DNA from: Haliclona indistincta
Lineage: Eukaryota; Porifera; Demospongiae; Haplosclerida; Chalinidae
Direction: 5' to 3'
Length of the DNA stretch: 64,000 nt
Assembly (NCBI GenBank): GCA_964017065.1
Contig: OZ024783.1
Coordinates: forward strand, 16,885,252 to 16,949,251
Shown here: piece by piece, positions 21,576-32,586 of the stretch
How the letters are laid out: each line of letters begins with the position of its first letter
Position numbering within the stretch: position 1 is the first letter of the stretch
Made by a program: the position numbers and the translations under genes
The notes under the pieces: model-generated
Seen by the model: the letters and a program-made list of their open reading frames with translations, nothing else
Databases searched by the model: none
Told to the model about the DNA's origin: nothing

Positions 21576-23121
21576 ATGTCTGAAACTGTGAACTTGCTAG
21601 TGATGACCGATCACCCATGCCACCTGCCCTTTGCGTTGCAGTTGCAGGCGTTTGTTGTAAGTAAACGGATTTTGTCATCTTGATCGGACTACACTCATCA
21701 GGTGTGTTAGTGTGATTCAGTGTTAGTGAACACATGCTTTTCTCTTCTTTCAGGAACTCAACACAGCTAACAGCTTCATACGATTGGACTACACTCATCA
21801 GGTGTGTTAGTGTGATTCAGTGTTAGTGAACACATGCTTTTCTCTTCTTTCAGGAACTCGACACAGCTAACAGCTTCATACGATTGGACTACACTCATCA
21901 GGTGTGTTAGTGTGATTCAGTGTTAGTGAACACATGCTTTTCTCTTCTTTCAGGAACACGACACAGCTAACAGCTTCATACGATTGGACTACACTCATCA
22001 GGTGTGTTAGTGTGATTCAGTGTTAGTGAACACATGCTTTTCTCTTCTTTCAGGAACTCGACACAGCTAACAGCTTCATACGATTGGACTACACTCATCA
22101 GGTGTGTTAGTGTGATTCAGTGTTAGTGAACACATGCTTTTCTCTTCTTTCAGGAACTCGACACAGCTAACAGCTTCATACGATTGGACTACACTCATCA
22201 GGTGTGTTAGTGTGATTCAGTGTTAGTGAACACATGCTTTTCTCTTCTTTCAGGAACTCGACACAGCTAACAGCTTCATACGATTGGACTACACTCATCA
22301 GGTGTGTTAGTGTGATTCAGTGTTAGTGAACACATGCTTTTCTCTTCTTTCAGGAACTCCACACAGCTAACAGCTTCATACGATTGGACTACACTCATCA
22401 GGTGTGTTAGTGTGATTCAGTGTTAGTGAACACATGCTTTTCTCTTCTTTCAGGAACTCGACACAGCTAACAGCTTCATACGATTGGACTACACTCATCA
22501 GGTGTGTTAGTGTGATTCAGTGTTAGTGAACACATGCTTTTCTCTTCTTTCAGGAACTCCACACAGCTAACAGCTTCATACGATTGGACTACACTCATCA
22601 GGTGTGTTAGTGTGATTCAGTGTTAGTGAACACATGCTTTTCTCTTCTTTCAGGAACACGACACAGCTAACATCTTCATACGATTGGACTACACTCATCA
22701 GGTGTGTTAGTGTGATTCAGTGTTAGTGAACACATGCTTTTCTCTTCTTTCAGGAACTCGACACAGCTAACAGCTTCATACGATTGGACTACACTCATCA
22801 GGTGTGTTAGTGTGATTCAGTGTTAGTGAACACATGCTTTTCTCTTCTTTCAGGAACTCGACACAGCTAACAGCTTCATACGATTGGACTACACTCATCA
22901 GGTGTGTTAGTGTGATTCAGTGTTAGTGAACACATGCTTTTCTCTTCTTTCAGGAACTCAACACAGCTACACAGCTTCATATGATCTTACCGTACAACGT
23001 CAGGTGTGTTAGTATATTGCCATTCGGGAATTCCTGAGAAAGTGAGGCATGTGTTACAAGTGTGCTTTATTCTGATTTGAATTCCTACAGGTATTCTCTG
23101 GGTATTCTTAACTTTTTTTGA
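21576..23121 (+). CDS. Predicted gene built from 12 tandem 48-nt mini-exons (16-residue repeat protein)
   Basis: Exon 1 (21576-21656) encodes 27 residues (MSETVNLLVMTDH...) and ends in phase 0 at GTAAGT. Twelve mini-exons follow at 21754-21801 and every 100 bp up to 22854-22901. Each is 48 nt in phase 0 and encodes ELDTANSFIRLDYTHQ or a close variant. They are separated by identical 52-nt introns (GTGTGT donor, TTCTCTTCTTTCAG acceptor) that contain stops. A divergent exon 22954-23003 and a last exon from 23091 end at TGA 23119-23121. AATAAA lies at 23191. All joins keep frame, predicting 245 residues. A 5' leader exon may end near 21502 with its acceptor at 21541. No known family, signal peptide or catalytic motif was recognised. 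Expression is unproven, and the array could be only a satellite that captured splice sites. Confidence 0.45.
21754..22953 (+). repeat. 100-bp exon-intron minisatellite, 12 units
   Basis: The period is exactly 100 bp. By eye the 52-bp intronic halves are invariant across units. The exonic halves differ at six positions, all amino-acid-changing: residue 2 is Leu or His, residue 3 is Asp, Asn or His, and one unit has Ser7 to Ile. A partial 3' exon end (21,682-21,701) lies before the first full unit. Confidence 0.97.
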
Positions 23122-23289
23122 AGGTCTTCTATTCCAGAGTAAAATACTAAAAACTAAAAATTAATATTCTGTAATAACTGTGTAATTTTGAATAAAATTT
23201 TTTAATATTTTTATCTGAACCATTAATAGTAACAATAAATGCCTTTTATGGAAGTAAGCTAGCAAAGGGTGTAGAAACCCCTCCCATTG

Positions 23290-23510
23290 CTGTCATGATA
23301 TACACCTAGAATACACAACATATACATCAGTTGTACACATAGTATACAGTATAGTATCACTTAGAAATACATTATTGTATAACAGTAGTGCATATGGTAC
23401 CTATACACTAGGTATGCTCATGGGTATACTACATGGTATGCACATGTGTATACACATTGTATAATTCTCTTATACACCTAATATACAGAGGTGTATAATA
23501 CAATCTTAGC
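23290..23510. repeat. TATAC/GTATA-rich island, copy 3
   Basis: The same word composition as 1-310 and 12,095-12,330 (GTATAC, TATACAC, GTATAAT). It lies between the mini-exon gene and the LRAT pseudogene. Confidence 0.6.
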
Positions 23511-23645
23511 ATGGTGTGACCTATTGCCGGCTGAGCTCCATCAGATCACGTAGCTCATAATTTTATCATTAGTAGTTTAGTATAAATAGCAGAAAGATTC
23601 TAGACGCAGCTCAAGATACTATAAGATTTGGTGAGTTTCTTCAGT

Positions 23646-24193
23646 CATGCCATCGACAGGAGCGGCACTAAAACCAGGAGACCACACTATCTATCAGTGT
23701 TCGCCGGTTCTGCTACTCACATCATGGCGTTTACACTGGAGACCCTGAAAAAGAGGTGATACACCTATCAGGCGAATCATCCAAGAAAAGAAGTGCCAAG
23801 GTGCGAACTTGCACTCTAGACTAGAGTCAGTGGATGGCGGTCAACTGCGACTGGTGGCTTATGGAGTCTCTATCCTGACTCGTTTAGTCAAACTACGTAC
23901 GAGGTACTTGTCACTCCAGTAACTGTCGCAGTGCAGATCGTGTCCTAAAAACCGCTGATTTCTACGTCGAGAAACCAGAGACATGGGGTGAATACAACCT
24001 GTTGGTCAACAATTGCGAGCACTTCTCGTATTATTGCAAGACAATGAAGAACGGAGCTGCTCAGATAGAGGGAGAGATTGGATTATTTACGTCCTCATTA
24101 AGACACACTGATACATGTACAGATATTCAAGATGATTATTATGAGGATTATGTCGATCTGGAGTATTCCACAGAATATTGCAGGACTAGCTAA
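23646..24193 (+). pseudogene. LRAT-domain (H-rev107/NlpC-P60-like) pseudogene
   Basis: This is a diverged duplicate of the intact gene at 28,937-29,596. In successive frames one reads KPGDH, then SHHGVYTGDPEKEVIHLSG, then KVRTCTLD followed by a stop, then VDGGQLRLVAYGVS, and finally NNCEHFSYYCKT. The catalytic-type His and Cys motifs are still visible, but at least three frameshifts or stops separate them. The 3' flank (about 24,465-24,600) also matches the flank of the intact gene (about 29,660-29,780), so the unit duplicated as genomic DNA rather than by retrocopying. Confidence 0.85.
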
Positions 24194-24660
24194 AGTGGGT
24201 ATCTAAAGTATTTTGCTCACCCAACACAAAGTCAAGTAGTTATGATACCTTATCTATACAAGCAAAAATATCTACGCTATGGGGTAGCTCGTGATTGATC
24301 TCTGCTGCTGAAATGACTGAATCATAATTATCATGACATTACACACCTATTCAGTATACATGTTATTCTTAGCAACGAACACAATTTTTATCTTTTTGTA
24401 CCATCAAAAATATTTTTTGAATAATACAGAAAGTATGATAATGATCGATATTATGATAATAGTCATCACTGCATGGTCAGATGATGAGTAATGCCAGCCA
24501 AGTATGGAGGATGAGCTAGACTAGTCTGGTGTGAGTAGAGGATGGACCAAAGCTGTCATGGTCATTACATGTCTCTGCAGTGTGGAGTGACTGGTTAGAT
24601 AGTCAAAAAATAACAGAACCTTAAGCTGCTAAGCTTATAACAACATCATTCCATAAATCA
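24194..24660. other. Unassigned flank of the LRAT pseudogene
   Basis: About 24,465-24,600 is homologous to the 3' flank of the intact LRAT gene. Nothing else was recognised. Confidence 0.5.
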
Positions 24661-25628
24661 CAAGAAAATTAAAAAGATTTCTATCGAAATCAAAAGGATG
24701 TAGGGTTGTGAAATCTACCACTGGTCAACAATGTAAACTAACAAGGAACAAGCATGGAATGGTAACACGATTGACTTGCTAACAGACCATAGATCCCTAC
24801 ATCAGTGGCTGCTGTAGTTGACTATAGCTAGTTCAGCTTAGCTTGTTGCTGTTGACTGACACCTGACGTGCATTCAGCTTGTGACAGCTTATGTACAGCC
24901 ACTGATGTAGGGATCTATGGTCTGTTAGCAAGTCAATCGTGTTACCATTCCATGCTTGTTCCTTGTTAGTTTACATTGTTGACCAGTGGTAGATTTCACA
25001 ACCCTACATCCTTTTGATTTCGATAGAAATCTTTTTAATTTTCTTGTTTGTGTCCTTTTTTCTTTTTCAGTGAAGTACAGTTCAATTCAATATCATGCAA
25101 TTACTGTGCCATCTTTGTTTCCACCATTGGTTTGGTTTTCCTGTTGTTGATGGCTTTTCTTTATTATTAACAATTTTAAACTTGTAGCTAAATAATTGTT
25201 ATGCTGTAGATATCAGCTCGCCTACGCATGCATGAATACAATATACAGTGCATACGAGCCCCGCCCACACTTGTTTACGGATGTTATAATTATCTGGCAA
25301 GGCAGAATGGTGATTCTGCGCTTGCTAGCTTACCGTTCTTCGAAGACTCCAGAGAAATATGTGTTCTCCGTGATCTATACGGCGTACGTGGCGATACTCA
25401 AGCTTGTGCTTGGTCACGTGCGCTAACCACAGCTTGGTCACGTGCGTATTGCGCAATCACTTAATGGCGTCTAACACTTAGCTGACATTGGATCACGATC
25501 GAGAAATCGCGGAATTTATATCGCCGTTTCGCTAAAAACTAAGTTCAAAAGTCACATGCCAGGAGAATTTCACGACTGTTCGTGGGTGTTTTGGTCTCGG
25601 CACTGCTCACGTAAAGGTGCTAGGCGAG

Positions 25629-25719
<91 letters not shown>

Positions 25720-25972
25720 AGAAAGAAGAAAACGAAGATGACGAAACTCGATTTTCACCGTTTCCAGGTTCGTCACTTTAGTAACAATCTCGAGCAATCT
25801 CCTTGCTACTGTAAGATGGGGCAACGCCAGGTAGCAGATTTAAGTGTCTTTGGACGTATAAAATTCATCACCAGGCGAAATATCAGCGTTTGAACGCTAA
25901 TACATTGTATGTAGCCGCCATCTTGTTTTCTCGTTCAACCCTACATAGGGAGACACTACCGTGTCTCCCTAA
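24661..25972. mobile_element. Helitron-like non-autonomous element, copy 2
   Basis: The same organisation as 7,880-9,107. It begins CAAGAAAATT after host A, has a ~375-bp foldback (24,661-25,037), the captured-looking segment with GEFHDCSWVFWSRHC, and a hairpin plus CTAA end followed by host TAAT. The internal GAAA tract is much longer here (about 25,632-25,719) than in copy 1. No empty site is available for this copy. The bases TCA just before the start may be the original 5' TC-type end. Confidence 0.72.
25632..25719. repeat. (GAAA)n microsatellite inside the Helitron-like element
   Basis: About 22 tetranucleotide units, compared with about five in the related element at 8,826-8,846. This shows expansion or contraction since the two copies diverged. 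Confidence 0.97.
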
Positions 25973-26084
25973 TAATTCTCTAAATCTATGTACTTTTGCG
26001 TAAATGTCAAACTTGAACTGAAACCAGGCTAAATATATCTCTCATTTAGCGACAAACTCAAAGAATGTACTATACCATTGTACT

Positions 26085-26168
26085 GTCAGGATGGCCGAGT
26101 GGTCTAAGGTGCTGCGTTCAGGTTGCAGTCTACTCTTTTAGGCATGGGTTCGAATCCCACTTCTGGCA
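26085..26168 (+). tRNA. tRNA-Leu (anticodon CAG)
   Basis: An 84-nt cloverleaf with a long variable arm, as expected for tRNA-Leu. The acceptor stem pairs GTCAGGA with TTCTGGC (two wobble pairs), with discriminator A. The A-box-like GGCCGAGTGGTC and B-box GGTTCGAATCC are intact. The anticodon loop TTCAGGT, flanked by CTGCG and TGCAG, gives CAG. A T-run (CTTTTAAA) a few bases downstream can serve as the RNA polymerase III terminator. No intron is present. Confidence 0.95.
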
Positions 26169-27610
26169 AAATTCTTTTAAAAATTGTTAAATTGCTAAAA
26201 ATAAGATAGGCTGAACAAAAATTTTGTGTTAAGTGCCGTTGCCCTGTATAAAAGTAATTGACTATCAGCAATCAAACAGCACTTGCGAAAGCAAAAATAA
26301 GATGAAAATTTCACATTTCAGCATTTACGGTATGCGTGATTGACCATGAATTGGATTAACAAAATTAATTTAGCAAAGTCTTGTGATCATTTTCTCTATT
26401 GCTATACCTTTTCTTTGAACAAATTATGTTCCTAGTTACTATAATTTATTATAGCAGTAGAATGGAAAAAAACGACAATCAAAATCAATATTAGCAATCA
26501 CTCCTTTAGCGAAACTTCGGGCCATAAGAAAGAGCACAAGAAGGACAGAAAAAATTAAGGTAGGGGCTCGAGACATAGAATTAAGAGGAAAGACTCATTT
26601 TGGGTGGGAGATGCACAGCTTTGGCACAAAGCGATTTTTAAACCACCAAACAAATAAAACCTCCAATAGTGGACACATAAATTATTCAGTATAACAGACA
26701 ATAGTTTTTTTACTGTTGTACATAACAAGACAGATTAAACCTCCATGCATGTACCGGACTAAAAGTGCTTGTCCAACTTGTTCATTATGAAAAGGTTCCT
26801 GATTATATGACTAGGTTCACTCAGATTCTCATAAAAACAATGATTATTTCAAAACGACGTGTTAATGTCAACTTGTACTGATATAGCTCAGGGTGCTGGA
26901 CCACATCAGAATTATTTGCACAATAACCTTTATTCATGTAAAATGCAGTGACAAGCTAGCAGATTATAATAGCGAGGTTCCTTACAACCTGCATGGAGGG
27001 CGGCAAATACTACCTACAAAATACAAAATACAGAACTATCTACTGAACAACGATTGCAAAGTATAAAGATAACCGACAACACCTTGTCCAGCAAAGATTA
27101 GTAGAAAGAGTAAAATTTACCAATTCAAGAAATAAATTATTATAAAAGTCTGATAAAAGTTGTCTTTTTGTCAAAGCAAGAAATGTTGCTGCAAGACATG
27201 AAAACTGTGGTTCGACATCTTATACAGAGTGATATGAACAAATTGATGTGCCAACAGGACTATATAGCTGAGTGAATGCTGTAATGAAGATACTGGTCAT
27301 GACTATATACCACTAATAGCTTGTAGTCTAAGTCAACTCAGTCTAGACAATATCTTGTCACTGTATGGATGCTGACATTGCTGTAAATTCATGGTGTTAT
27401 ATCAACCAATGAATTTAATTAGGACAACAGCAGGAGAGTATAGCCTCTAGGCTGGAGATGAGGCTTTACATGCACAGTGCACGGAACCTTAATTACAAAC
27501 AAGTTGGGAAGTGCTTTTTTCCGTTGTATGGAGGTGTCTTTTTCAACTTTTCGTATTTTATGAATATCAACAAATTGTCTTATAATTATGGAGGTGTCTA
27601 CTTTTGGGAG
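26169..27610. other. Unassigned stretch downstream of the tRNA
   Basis: AT-rich, with no supported coding region, repeat or RNA gene. Confidence 0.5.
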
Positions 27611-27799
27611 TACCATACAGCGGGTAATTTTGGCGGGAGGACGTCAAGCATTCGCCAAAATAACATTCGCCAAAATCTGCTTTTTCTATTGCAGTAATAC
27701 GTGAGCCAGGCTCTTGATGCCAAAATTAAATTCGTCAAAACGCAAAATCTGGGTCATTCGCCAAAATTTTAACTCTCCAAAATTACCCGCTATACGGTA
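27611..27799. mobile_element. Short MITE of the TACCGTATAGCGGG terminus family
   Basis: The 23-bp terminal inverted repeats, with two mismatches (TACCATACAGCGGG... and its partner ending CCCGCTATACGGTA), enclose 189 bp. The interior has several inverted CGCCAAAAT words. It is related by its ends to 1,376-1,931 and 58,095-58,303. No clear target duplication is visible. Confidence 0.8.
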
Positions 27800-28635
27800 T
27801 CAGTTAAGAGAGGTTCCACTGTAACAACGGAGACTGGCCCTGCACACGAGATGATACACCTTACTGGTTGTTCCTTGCGGCCAAAAATCAATTAAATGTC
27901 AAGATGCTGGCTTAAGCCAGCACTCTAGATGAATTAGATCCTGGATGAGGGCAAGTGTGCATGCTAAGTGACTTATGAAGTTTATCTTTATTTACAAACT
28001 ATAATTATCTACTGAGCTGGTACTTGCCATTCCTACTCTAATGCATATTATCAGCATTATACTGATGCAGCTCAGGCTAGATGAATTGTCAACATGCAGC
28101 AAAAAATTATTTCATTGAACTCCATACTCAGCACCAGTTGGGTCAACACTATAATACTTTTGCAAAAGCATGCATGGTTGTTTTGCCAAACTTATTTGTG
28201 CAAGCAGAGAGATACCCTGGGATTTCCCCTCAAGCATGCATAATTATTAAGTTCAATTGTCTGATGCACTCACATGATTTGAAAATAGCTGAAATTCGTG
28301 ATCCTGAAGAATGAAAAACAGTGCATGTAGATATATGAAATTTAGCCACAATTTCATTTTGAGGTGTAATTAATTTGATACTGATTTTAATTTACATTTA
28401 TAGGCTAGGATGCTCACCTAAGCTGTTTGCTTAACCAAGGCATGAAAAATTTCTAGGTATTTCAGTTATTGTTCACAATAATATGTCCAGGACTCGATGT
28501 ATGCATAATGAATAGTAGTACCATAGCAGCAGTAGTACCATCACAATTATATTGCATGAGGGATAACAAACAGTGCTAAAAATTGAATAATGAATATACT
28601 CACCATAGTATCAGCACAAGGGCTGCTGCTATATA
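27800..28635. other. Unassigned stretch
   Basis: No supported gene. A 77-codon open frame at 28,081-28,314 has no recognisable motif and no splice or composition support. Confidence 0.45.
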
Positions 28636-28882
28636 TGTGACCGGATCTGGGAAAATGAACCTTAAGGGGATCTCTAGTAGACGAAAGTAACGCATGATAT
28701 TCATATTAATTTGACTTTTTTGGGTCAAAAAGCACTTTTGTATTCAAAAGAACAAGGATAGTAGTTATCATTAATTTTCTGCAACAACATTGATGCTAAC
28801 AAAATTCAAAGAGCTGAATATTTTTCGTTATTTCCATTTACGACAGATCCCCTTAAGGTTCATTTTCCCAGATCCGGTCACA
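28636..28882. mobile_element. MITE with TGTGACCGGAT ends, containing a nested TTAA element
   Basis: The outer inverted repeats TGTGACCGGATCTGGGAAAA and complement span 28,636-28,882, with TATA on both sides. Inside, TTAA at 28,662-28,665 and 28,853-28,856 brackets a 187-bp element starting GGGGATC. This looks like a TTAA-type MITE nested inside another MITE, or one element with a TTAA in its arms. A second member of the outer family lies at 49,630-49,886. It sits 54 bp upstream of the LRAT gene start and may affect its promoter. Confidence 0.78.
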
Positions 28883-28936
28883 TATAGACAATGCTCTGCA
28901 AATTCTGCAGATTGCATAGTACCATAAACAATTGCG

Positions 28937-29596
28937 ATGGCGAAATCAGACGACTCTAAGAATCGAGTAGGCTACCTCAGCCACGCTATTGAAAGGAGTG
29001 CACTAATGAAAGGAGACCACATTTATGTCCGCAAGTTTCCATTCTACACTCACCATGGAATATACATCGGAGATCCTAAACACGAGGTCATACATTTATC
29101 CGGAAGAACCCGCTCTAAGAAGTCAGATGCCAAGGTGAGAACTTGTACTCTAGACGAATTCATTGATGGTGGACAGCTGCGGTTAGTGGCTTATGGAGTT
29201 TCCTACTTGACACGATTCATCAAAATATCTGGCACTTGTCACTCCAGTGATTGTCGCACTGCAGAACGTGTCCTTAAAACGGCTCTGTTCTACAACGCAG
29301 ACCCTAAGAAATGGGGAGAATACGACTTGTCGGTCAATAATTGCGAGCATTTTTGGTATTATTGCAAGACATGGAAGAACAGTTCTGCTCAAGTAGAAGG
29401 AACCGCCGGACTACTGACCTCATTAAGATACGACGACGACCATGTTACTATAAACGGAGATCATAATTATGCATGTCAAGTACAACCAATCGATGCACAC
29501 CGTTGCACACCGTTGCACAGTAGCGGTATCTGTCGCAGACAATGCTGTTTGTCAACATTCTATACTATTATTGACACAATTGTATTGCTATTATAA
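28937..29596 (+). CDS. LRAT-domain protein (NlpC/P60-like acyltransferase or thiol hydrolase)
   Basis: A single exon of 219 codons. The LRAT domain covers about residues 24-155: GDH (26-28), the His motif FYTHHGIYIGD (His39/His40), the second His in EVIHLSG (His53), and the Cys motif NNCEHFWYYC (Cys136). In this family the His/His/Cys set supports thioester-mediated acyl transfer or phospholipase A-type reactions on membrane lipids. The actual substrate here is unknown. The C-terminal ~14 residues (STFYTIIDTIVLLL) are hydrophobic and might anchor the protein. The length is normal for the family. The ATG at 28,937 precedes the whole domain. A decayed duplicate is at 23,646-24,193. There is no frame damage. 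Confidence 0.85.
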   Translation: MAKSDDSKNRVGYLSHAIERSALMKGDHIYVRKFPFYTHHGIYIGDPKHEVIHLSGRTRSKKSDAKVRTCTLDEFIDGGQLRLVAYGVSYLTRFIKISGTCHSSDCRTAERVLKTALFYNADPKKWGEYDLSVNNCEHFWYYCKTWKNSSAQVEGTAGLLTSLRYDDDHVTINGDHNYACQVQPIDAHRCTPLHSSGICRRQCCLSTFYTIIDTIVLLL

Positions 29597-30475
29597 TTCT
29601 TACAACATTTTTTATTTTTTTTGCAATGTGGATTCAAGAATAGTAACATTGTTGTTATAATGACATCATCACTGGTCAGATGATGAACCAGGAATAGAGG
29701 ATGAGGAGGCGTGAGTAGAGGAAGGAGCATAGTTGTCATGATCACCAGCTGTCCCTGTAGTGTGGAGTTACTGACTGCAGTAGCCTCATCCCGATATTGA
29801 TTGTGCTCAGTTATTAACTACTCAAGTAGCTCTACCACTTTCACATGAACGCACTTGTATATATAACCTCGATTGGAACCTTGACTATTGATTATTGATT
29901 ATCAGGACAGCTTTGGTCACTGAAAAGCCGATATGACTAGCTATACAATTGAATGATCAGACTCTCGATCAACAGCTACTCATGTGTGAAAATGAGTTAT
30001 CGCATGCGCACATATTTTTTTTCTATTTCAATTCAATGAAATATGGATAGCAACTAGTGCTAACTATAGGATGAGACTTCAAATATGAAAGAGAAGGAGC
30101 TGACGTAATAGAAACAGGGAGACTATTCCAGAGTTTGATTGACGATGGTATGAAGATGATTTACAATTAATTGGGTGAATGGAGAATAATTATGGGAAAA
30201 ATAAGATAAATAGGAGGAAATTGAAGTGGAGAATTGATTGAATGAGAAAGATGATTTTTTAACCTGAAAATTGTTAGAATTTTAGCAGATCTCCTTCGTT
30301 GAGCCAAAGTGCTATTGCTAGTTATGCATTAATAATTTTTTTGGGAAATGCCAATAACCAGTCAATGCATAAATAATCTTTTTTTTCAGCGCTACGTACG
30401 TGCAGATTTCATAACACTAAGATATGACAACAAAATCTTGAAAATATTGGGAACAGTTACACTCGGTGGCTACAC
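29597..30475. other. Unassigned downstream flank of the LRAT gene
   Basis: The segment 29,660-29,780 matches the flank of the LRAT pseudogene. No other feature was seen. Confidence 0.5.
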
Positions 30476-32478
30476 TCATGAAATGATTCTCGTGTGATAT
30501 ACTTGTCAATACATGCGTAACTACAATATAACTTCATCATCATCATGATGAAAATTAGATACGCTGAAAAAAATAGATGCATGACATTGAAGTATCAATC
30601 CACATTAGCTCAATGGTACATGTTATGAACAGATCAACCATGAAACTCTGATCTGAAATGCAGACAGCATGGCGGAGGAACAGGATGTGTTTCATGTTTC
30701 AGCTCTGAAATGAGGACACCTTGTTAACCAGAGAAACATGTTAGTGTCCAGATTATAGTGAGATTCCACTGTATTGTAAAGCTACTGTAGAATGAGATAG
30801 TTAAATAACTTTTAAATACCGCATTCCATTTATGGTCATGTCTGTATAAACTCATCTGAGTGTGAGGTGTATGAATCACACTAGGCAATATCTATGAAAT
30901 AAGTGTTCTTCACTTAGTCAAAGTTAAATCATCATAGCAATGCAATTATTACCTCCATAACACGTACTATGACTGCATACTGTTACCAACAAACAAACTC
31001 TCATAACTTTGCAACCAAAGTGCTGAAAAGAATAGCGCTAGAACCAAAATGTATAGCTAAAGATGGCGCTTTATACCATAGCACAAAAGAACGAAATCAC
31101 GTGGACGATCATTTTCCACCTAAAATGACTATCTGTGGATTTTCAAAAAAAAAATGATTGGGTCACTTAATTATGAACACTGTTTGTAGTTCACACTATT
31201 ATTAATACATACTATTTATCGTCCCACTAATAGTGAGCTGGGTCTACTGTACTTGTATAAAGCATCTTAGTAAGCCACAATGTTCTATTTGTTGTTGGTA
31301 TCTTATTGAGTAGTGTGGGTTGGGTACATGATTCAAATACCTAGTGAGTAATATCATGACCACATAATATGATATACTATAATGTGCTATCATAACTGTT
31401 TGTGTGGGAAGCCAAGTACTGTATAGTAGAATATTGTAGAGTCAAAATTTATTTTCAAAAAAATTTACAGTGGTAATTTGATTACTGCGTAGTCTGGTGT
31501 AACATGCAGCTGGTTCAGAACATAATATTTCACATTCCTAGCTCAAACACTTTATATCATGATCTGAGTATGAGCTGGTGTGTACAGTATCACACTATAG
31601 AATTATTATTACAACAATATCAAACTGATTGTGAACTACTTGTAAAGCTAGTCATGTGATCTTCATTGTAACCAGCTCATAATAACATTGTGTGATACAG
31701 CACACGTCACTGAATATGATTATCACTTCTCTTGTGACGTGTAGACCGACAAAAGAGCTGACCAGAGAGCAAGCTAGGAATGATGGTGTATAGCAGACGT
31801 GAACGATTTCTCTTCTGAGGACCACACTATCATCTCAACTGTGACCTATGATGGGAGTGTCAAAATGGCGGCACCTAACACCAATCGAACTGATAGCAAA
31901 GAAGACAGAGCTGAGCAAGTTCCTCTACAACATGGTGGACAAGATACAGAACTGAGTGATCAAAGACTGAGTAGTGATAACCGAACGATGCTCTTATATT
32001 CAAACCAACAAAGAATAGAAAAACAAGTAAAATGAGTGATTCAAGAAATTACCAAAAACAGAACAATAAGTGCTTGACATGACTAGCATTGAATCATCTT
32101 TCAATGATGGAGAGAGTGATGAACACAGCACTGCAGTGCCGTCAACACTGGCAAGAGCAAGGAGAGTGAGTGATAGAGAGGGTAGTGCATCACAGACCAT
32201 GACTACCACTACCAGTAGTGAGCTGGAGTTCAGACGAGACCTAGCTGCCCTGGACGCTGACATTGCACGACTACGAGTGCACTTTCAAATAGCTCTACAA
32301 CCCTTATACAGCAGTCTTGATCCGATCATCATAATCATGATGTACCTGTACCTGCATGCAATAATTTATTGAGCCATCACACATTATCATGTGTATCCTG
32401 GTGTATTTTATTATATATGCTAACACTTACCTGAATCAACAGCAGCATTATTAGTTTTAGTTATGAATATCATTATTG
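30476..32478 (+). repeat. Unknown ~2.0 kb repeat, copy 2 (uninterrupted)
   Basis: This is the uninterrupted counterpart of 4,740-10,133. It preserves the empty sites of two transposons at about 31,322-31,330 and 31,379/31,380. It is slightly longer than the matched parts of copy 1 because several short segments are deleted there. The ends show neither inverted nor long terminal repeats. Confidence 0.75.
31799..32372 (+). pseudogene. Two open frames carried by the 2 kb repeat
   Basis: Frame 31,799-32,035 (78 codons; TYDGSVKMAAPNTNRTDSKED) is followed in another frame by 32,070-32,372 (100 codons; MTSIESSFNDGESDEHS, then SELEFRRDLAALDADIARLRVHF, which could be a short coiled coil). Copy 1 keeps the first frame (9,541-9,774) but has lost codons in the second. 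No family was recognised. They may be exons of one mobile-element gene, or remnants. Confidence 0.3.
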
Positions 32479-32586
32479 ACAAAATAATTTTTGCTTTACA
32501 ATTTTGTTCCAAAATTTTAAGTCAAATTTTGTAACTGACATTCCTGGTAACGCGCCCTCTTCTCTCGATCATCATCAGTCGCTGTC

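Noticed and set aside
21538..21798. 86-codon minus-strand frame over the mini-exon array
   Set aside because: It covers only the first unit and has no splice support. The plus strand explains all units.
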